NCBI GenBank assembly: GCA_038236865.1
Contig: JBBRZI010000010.1
Location: forward strand, 1 to 25,209
Direction: 5' to 3'
DNA from: UBA4729 sp038236865
GTDB taxonomy: Bacteria; Patescibacteriota; Saccharimonadia; Saccharimonadales; UBA4665
Length of the DNA: 25,209 bases
This document shows positions 22,136 through 25,209 of the stretch, piece after piece (the first letter of the stretch is position 1; every line of letters starts with the position of its first letter). The notes under the pieces are model-generated. The model saw nothing but the letters and a program-made list of their open reading frames with translations, was not told the DNA's origin and made no database searches. A program made the position numbers and the translations under genes.

Positions 22136-23268
22136 TAGACGATGACTTTGGCGATAGACGAGACGAGTCGCGGATCCATGACGCTCGGGATAATCATCTC
22201 CCGCGTCGGGTGCTCGACTAAACCGGCGAGCACTTCGGCGGCAGCAATCTTGTGCGTGTCGGTAATGTGTTGGACGCGGTTGTCGAGGGCCCCACGGAAG
22301 ATACCGGGGAATGCCAGGGCGTTATTGACCTGGTTGGGGTAATCACTGCGGCCGGTCGCTATCACGGCGACACCAGCTCTACGTGCTTCCTCGGGCATGA
22401 TTTCTGGGTTAGGGTTGGCCATGGCGAACACGATGGGCTCGGGATGCATTAATTTGATGAGGTCAGCAGTGAGCAATCCGGGCTTTGACACGCCAATAAA
22501 CACATCGGCGTCCCGGAGAGCGTCAGCCAATGTACCGGACAGATTATGGGGGTTGGTGAACTCGAGCAGTTTGGCTTTTTGGGGGTTGAGATCGCTGCGG
22601 TCGCGGCTGACGATACCCTGGCTGTCGATGGCCAAGATTTCGGGGTGGGCATATTCGTTGAGCAGTTTCATAATGGCCGTGCCGGCGGCACCGGCACCGA
22701 CGCAGACGATCTTGCAGTGCTTGAGTTCGCGCTTGGTGATTTTGGTGGCGTTGATGAGCCCGGCGAGCGTCACGATGGCGGTACCGTGCTGGTCATCGTG
22801 CATGACGGGGATAGTCAGCTCGGCCTTGAGGCGCTCCTCGACTTCAAAACAAATCGGCGCAGCGATATCCTCAAGATTGATGCCGCCAAAACTCGGTGCC
22901 AGGGCTTTTATGGTGGCAACAATTTCATCGGCAGTGTGAACATTTAACACCAGCGGAACAGCATCAATATCGGCGAAGTGCTTAAAGAGCATGCACTTGC
23001 CTTCCATGACCGGCAGCGCCCCGTAGGGGCCGATGTTACCGAGCCCCAAGACGGCGGTCCCGTCGCTGATGACGGCGACACTGTTGTTGAGCCAGGTGTA
23101 ATCGCGAGCCTCGTCGGGGTGCTGCGCAACGTAGCTACTGACGGCCGCGACGCCCGGGGTATAGTAAATGCTCAGTTTTTCGGTGCTATCGAGCGGGTCT
23201 TTGAGTGACACGCTAATCTTGCCTTTGAGTTCTTTGTGTTTTTTGAGGGCTTCATCGTTGTAATTCAT
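22135..23268 (-). CDS. Malic enzyme (malate to pyruvate + CO2, NAD(P)-dependent)
   Basis: Short bacterial-type malic enzyme. Catalytic Tyr36 is in SIYYTPGVA and Lys91 in VMEGKCMLF; the divalent-metal residues are Glu133-Asp134 (GGINLEDIAAP) and the Asp of HDDQHGTA (157-164). The nucleotide-binding loop is VGAGAAGTAIM (~190-200). SDGTAVLGLGNIGPYGALPV (68-87) is the family hallmark. No phosphotransacetylase domain is attached. I start at ATG 23268 (MNYNDEALKKH, 377 aa): TATACT ends 6 nt upstream, and the longer frame to 23316 lacks conserved sequence. In a reduced genome it would supply pyruvate and reducing power from malate; cofactor preference is not evident. Confidence 0.94.
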   Translation of the reverse strand: MNYNDEALKKHKELKGKISVSLKDPLDSTEKLSIYYTPGVAAVSSYVAQHPDEARDYTWLNNSVAVISDGTAVLGLGNIGPYGALPVMEGKCMLFKHFADIDAVPLVLNVHTADEIVATIKALAPSFGGINLEDIAAPICFEVEERLKAELTIPVMHDDQHGTAIVTLAGLINATKITKRELKHCKIVCVGAGAAGTAIMKLLNEYAHPEILAIDSQGIVSRDRSDLNPQKAKLLEFTNPHNLSGTLADALRDADVFIGVSKPGLLTADLIKLMHPEPIVFAMANPNPEIMPEEARRAGVAVIATGRSDYPNQVNNALAFPGIFRGALDNRVQHITDTHKIAAAEVLAGLVEHPTREMIIPSVMDPRLVSSIAKVIV

Positions 23269-23274
23269 CGGGTA

Positions 23275-23280
23275 AGTATA
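23275..23280 (-). promoter_or_regulatory. -10 (TATACT) of the malic enzyme gene, leaderless
   Basis: TATACT on the minus strand ends 6 nt before the ATG at 23268. It is divergent from the -10 of the small membrane peptide gene about 50 bp away. Confidence 0.6.
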
Positions 23281-23338
23281 GCGCATCGTCGAGACTGAAG
23301 CTGTGATAGCGGCCAAAAAATAGTGGTAATATAATTTT

Positions 23339-23404
23339 ATGAGTAAAACGGCCGTTGCTATCGTGATTGTGGCAATTCTTATTGTGCTGACGCTAGTAAC
23401 CTAG
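23339..23404 (+). CDS. 21-aa single-helix membrane peptide
   Basis: A tiny ORF, MSKTAVAIVIVAILIVLTLV plus Thr, is one transmembrane helix with a short basic N-terminus. TAATAT (23327-23332) ends 6 nt before the ATG, the same spacing as larger leaderless genes here, and TATAAT overlaps it (23330-23335). It is divergent from the malic enzyme gene. The strong hydrophobic bias plus a -10 makes it a plausible small membrane protein, but it was too short for any coding statistic. Confidence 0.5.
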   Translation: MSKTAVAIVIVAILIVLTLVT

Positions 23405-23501
23405 CTACAAAATAGCTGCTAGATTGGTTTGCAAGCTCTTCCACAACCTAAGAAGAGCCACCACAAACAGGTTCTTAGTGACGGCAACGCGTTTGGCCGA
23501 G

Positions 23502-24002
23502 CTACAGCGGAGTCGTTAGATTTGAGAGTAGTTGTAGCACGTCGAGGCCTGCAAGCGGCTGATTGGGTTCGTCCGCATACTTAACCATGGCTGTGGTGTT
23601 GGCTGGATCGCGCACGAAGCCGGTTATGAATTGCAATTCGGCCTCCGAGACGGCCTGCTCCGAATGATTAAGGGGGTGTCGATATAGCGCGATCCCGCCC
23701 AGATTTTTTGCCATAGCATCAATCGATAGACTGCTTTCAGGATGCTCGTTGTGCCCCACAGTCAGATTCCCGTGGCTGGCGACACGGTAGTTTGCGTAGG
23801 CGATCACTCGACCGTTTTTTATAAAATCGACAATGACTGTGCTGGCAGATCGTGCGTACACGCCAATGGGCTGACTGCCCAATAGCACGGTTCGACCTAC
23901 CCCCAGAAATTGACGATCGGGTGTCGTCCGCCTGGCGATAGATTCATGCCTGTGCAAATCAGCTTTGAGACGTTCGAATTGGGCATTCTCCGGTCTATTC
24001 AT
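23502..24002 (-). CDS. Unknown 166-aa protein
   Basis: I do not recognise the family. It is a soluble alpha/beta-looking protein: charged N-terminal helix (~1-28, ERLKADLHRHESIARR), then strand-rich segments (VGRTVLLGSQPIGVYARSAS; STVIVDFIKNGRVIAYANYR), a His-rich stretch (~78-110 including VGHNEHPESS and LYRHPLNHSEQ), and a C-terminal helix. There is no signal peptide or membrane segment. A -10 TATTAT lies 7 nt before the ATG, with a 14-bp palindrome in the spacer that could be an operator. It stands alone between the malic enzyme region and tRNA-Glu. Confidence 0.75.
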   Translation of the reverse strand: MNRPENAQFERLKADLHRHESIARRTTPDRQFLGVGRTVLLGSQPIGVYARSASTVIVDFIKNGRVIAYANYRVASHGNLTVGHNEHPESSLSIDAMAKNLGGIALYRHPLNHSEQAVSEAELQFITGFVRDPANTTAMVKYADEPNQPLAGLDVLQLLSNLTTPL

Positions 24003-24009
24003 ATATTTT

Positions 24010-24038
24010 ATAATAACCTAATTACAATTAGTTTGAAA
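24010..24038 (-). promoter_or_regulatory. Promoter with palindromic operator candidate for the 166-aa gene
   Basis: On the minus strand TTTCAA (24033-24038), 17 bp, TATTAT (24010-24015), 7 nt, ATG. The palindrome CTAATT-AC-AATTAG (24018-24031) fills the spacer between the two hexamers, the position expected for a repressor site. Confidence 0.6.
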
Positions 24039-24190
24039 ATGGGGGCAGTGAGGGGCGGTGCACTCCGCTCCTTACGAACCCGGCGGGATGCGGCTTTTGG
24101 CCTTTTCCGCTGCGGCGTGCTCGGAGTAAACTTCTGTACGCGTCCTCGCTACACCGTACCCGCTTCGCGGGTTCAAGTCTCGGGGAGACT

Positions 24191-24238
24191 TCACCAAAGT
24201 AAAAGCCCCATCGCAAGATGGGGCTTTTACTTTGGTGA
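24191..24238 (-). terminator. Bidirectional terminator: perfect 22-bp hairpin at the tRNA-Glu 3' end
   Basis: Arms 24191-24212 and 24217-24238 are fully complementary around a GCAA loop. The GC core AAAAGCCCCATC/GATGGGGCTTTT has A- and T-tracts suitable for termination in both directions. One arm includes the CCA end and last bases of tRNA-Glu. Three more hairpins follow downstream: GTCTC-type (24175-24191), ACCCGC/GCGGGT (24158-24172), and GGGGCGG/CCGCTCC (24053-24072). Confidence 0.85.
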
Positions 24239-24308
24239 TCCCTGCGGGATTCGAACCCGCGATCTTCAGGATGAGAACCTGATGTCCTAACCGCTAGACG
24301 AAGGGACC
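24233..24308 (-). tRNA. tRNA-Glu (anticodon CTC), CCA encoded
   Basis: Read on the minus strand, GGTCCCT pairs with AGGGATC to form the acceptor stem (one G-U). The D arm, anticodon stem TCAGG/CCTGA with loop TTCTCAT (anticodon CTC), a short variable loop, and T arm GCGGG-TTCGAAT-CCCGC are all in place. The discriminator is A and CCA is encoded, giving 76 nt. The 3' CCA lies inside the stem of the terminator hairpin immediately downstream. Confidence 0.95.
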
Positions 24309-24333
24309 ATGTTAATCGGTTGTTAAAGGCTGC

Positions 24334-24473
24334 TCGAACCCGCGCTCTGACGCTATGATGATATAGTATTCCGCTTGCGCTACATATTCTACCATCGCTA
24401 TTCCCTATCAAATATAACATTTGACAGTGATCAGGATGAGAACCTGATGTCCTAACTGCGTGGCGTTGGGACT
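24334..24473 (-). pseudogene. Decayed, interrupted copy of tRNA-Glu
   Basis: On the minus strand 24473-24431 aligns end to end with the 5' half of the functional tRNA-Glu (acceptor strand, D arm, anticodon arm): the 26 bp at 24431-24456 are identical to 24266-24291, and 18 of the 25 outer positions also agree. A T-arm fragment shared with the tRNA, TCGAACCCGCG (plus strand, 24334-24344), follows only after 86 bp of unrelated sequence, where the functional gene has 4 nt. The insert contains a palindrome TCAAAT-ATAAC-ATTTGA (24408-24424). Confidence 0.65.
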
Positions 24474-24610
24474 GGTCACTGCGCTCCAAGTAGCAGATGG
24501 CAGATATCATTTAGCGAATGCTGGTGTGTGTAAAGCCGGACTGCAGTGAGCTCGGGGTATCGTACCATATCTGTTAATGATCGTCCAGACGTTCTCGCCC
24601 GGGCCAAAAC

Positions 24611-24636
24611 AAAAGAGGAGCAAACGCTCCCCTTTT
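24611..24636 (-). terminator. Intrinsic terminator of the surface-protein gene
   Basis: AAAAGAGGAGC (24611-24621) and GCTCCCCTTTT (24626-24636) form an 11-bp stem in minus-strand RNA, with one G-U pair that would be an A-C mismatch in plus-strand RNA. It ends in TTTTGTTTT and lies 20 bp after the stop codon. Confidence 0.75.
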
Positions 24637-24656
24637 GGGCCGATAGGGCGGTGATT

Positions 24657-25209
24657 TTAGTTGGTCACGGCCACACCGACGCCGGTGGCGTTGGTGTTAT
24701 CGGCTGCACCGGAACCACCAGCGCCGGCAGTTGTGTTGCCGCTGACGGTGGCGTTGCCAGTGTCGGCTATTTGGTTGTTAGTATTAGTGGCGTTGACGGT
24801 GTTGGTGTTAGTAATCTGAGTCGAATTACTGACAGTGTTGGAAATAGTATTCGTGGAACTAGGGCCAGTGTTGCTGATGCTGTTGCTTGGCGCCGCAACT
24901 GGCGTCGGGGTAACTACCCCGCCACCCTTGCCGCCGGTTGGGGCTGGGGCGGTTGGGGCTGGGGCTAATGCAGCCAGCACGACGGGTGCTGGGGCGCTCG
25001 CAGCGTGAACAACGGCAGTATTGTTACTGTTGCGAGCAACGAAACGGGGGCTGAAGAATCCGCCACCGCCTCTACCGCCGGCTGGGCGGGGAGCTGAGGT
25101 GAAGCTTGCGTGGGTCGTTATACCCTCAACGAGGCCGCCAACTCCTGGAGTGGGGGGCGTTACCGCTGGCTTACATAAGTCGGCGACGGCTGAAGCATGG
25201 GCGACGGCT
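24657..25209 (-). CDS. Partial Asn/Thr-rich, Gly-rich surface-type protein
   Basis: The frame is open to the right edge, so at least 183 residues belong to it and the N-terminus is outside the window; a GTG at 24980 is internal, not the start. The visible order is: VADLCKPAVTPPTPGVGGLV, a Gly-rich patch (GGRGGGGFFSPRF), an Ala/Pro-rich spacer (~77-105), then ~75 residues built almost only from Asn, Thr, Ser, Ala, Val and Gly (SNTVSNSTQITNTNTVNATN; TGNATVSGNT) ending GVGVAVTN. The Asn/Thr ladder looks like a beta-solenoid or curlin-like repeat; I recall similar TGxATVSGN tails in Patescibacteria exported proteins. No LPXTG anchor is present. The function is unknown. Confidence 0.75.
   Translation of the reverse strand, partial: AVAHASAVADLCKPAVTPPTPGVGGLVEGITTHASFTSAPRPAGGRGGGGFFSPRFVARNSNNTAVVHAASAPAPVVLAALAPAPTAPAPTGGKGGGVVTPTPVAAPSNSISNTGPSSTNTISNTVSNSTQITNTNTVNATNTNNQIADTGNATVSGNTTAGAGGSGAADNTNATGVGVAVTN

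Larger units (their letters stand above)
24309..24656. other. Gap between tRNA-Glu and the surface-protein gene
   Basis: Apart from the tRNA-Glu relic and the terminator at 24611-24636 nothing else is seen. No clear -35/-10 pair for tRNA-Glu could be picked out upstream of it. Confidence 0.5.

Noticed and set aside
23269..23316. Upstream start for malic enzyme
   Set aside because: The -10 TATACT (23275-23280) lies inside that extension, and the added residues are not family sequence.
24028..24510. 160-aa minus-strand ORF
   Set aside because: It runs through tRNA-Glu, its relic and the hairpin chain; translations such as RTSGSHPEDRGFE are those of tRNA genes.
1..25209. CRISPR array, transposase, prophage or toxin-antitoxin genes
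   Set aside because: No regularly spaced direct repeats of CRISPR type and no recognisable transposase, integrase, phage or toxin/antitoxin protein in any frame.

Overview
The window looks like chromosomal DNA of a member of Candidatus Saccharibacteria (TM7, Patescibacteria) or a close relative. The reasons are the reduced and rearranged division/cell-wall cluster, a sigma region-4 protein fused to HARE-like winged helices, a peptidyl-tRNA hydrolase with an N-terminal extension, a receiver protein with a very long Pro/Ala/Thr tail, and an Asn/Thr-rich Gly/Ala-rich surface-type protein. No protein or RNA database could be searched, so the lineage call is inference from gene content and recalled family features. 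The standard genetic code fits all genes; TGA is used as a stop.

Layout. (1) 1-8641, plus strand: mraZ, rsmH, a possible 19-aa ORF, an ftsL-like gene, ftsI/pbp2, mraY, ftsW, murG and ftsQ. Together these make and translocate lipid II and build the septal peptidoglycan synthase. murC/D/E/F, ddl, ftsA and ftsZ are absent from the cluster. (2) 8642-9640: a roughly 1 kb non-coding gap between convergent gene blocks, with hairpins, tandem heptamers and two DnaA-box-like sites. (3) 9641-14326, minus strand: a sigma4/HARE protein, topA, a hidden 55-aa two-helix membrane protein, and dprA. (4) 14340-15185: no genes, but a consensus promoter, an array of long-range RNA helices and an intrinsic terminator that together outline an unrecognised structured RNA of about 510 nt, followed by a copy of a dispersed repeat. 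(5) 15186-19088: two small unknown plus-strand genes, pth and der (minus), an 80-aa unknown (plus) and an RluB/RsuA pseudouridine synthase (minus). (6) 19261-23268, minus: a soluble histidine kinase and response regulator led by a 21-aa ORF that overlaps the kinase start as TGATG, then a malic enzyme. (7) 23339-25209: a 21-aa membrane peptide, an unknown 166-aa protein, tRNA-Glu(CTC), a decayed interrupted tRNA-Glu copy, and the 3' part of a surface-type protein running off the right edge.

Two patterns run through the window. First, at least ten genes have a good -10 hexamer (often TATACT) ending 6-9 nt before the start codon, which predicts leaderless or nearly leaderless mRNAs and corrects several starts (topA, der, malic enzyme). 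Second, a ~118-bp repeat occurs three times in the same orientation, always between genes. The strongest candidates for new biology are the ~510-nt RNA, the leader ORF of the two-component operon, the three-copy repeat, and the tRNA-Glu region with its chain of hairpins.
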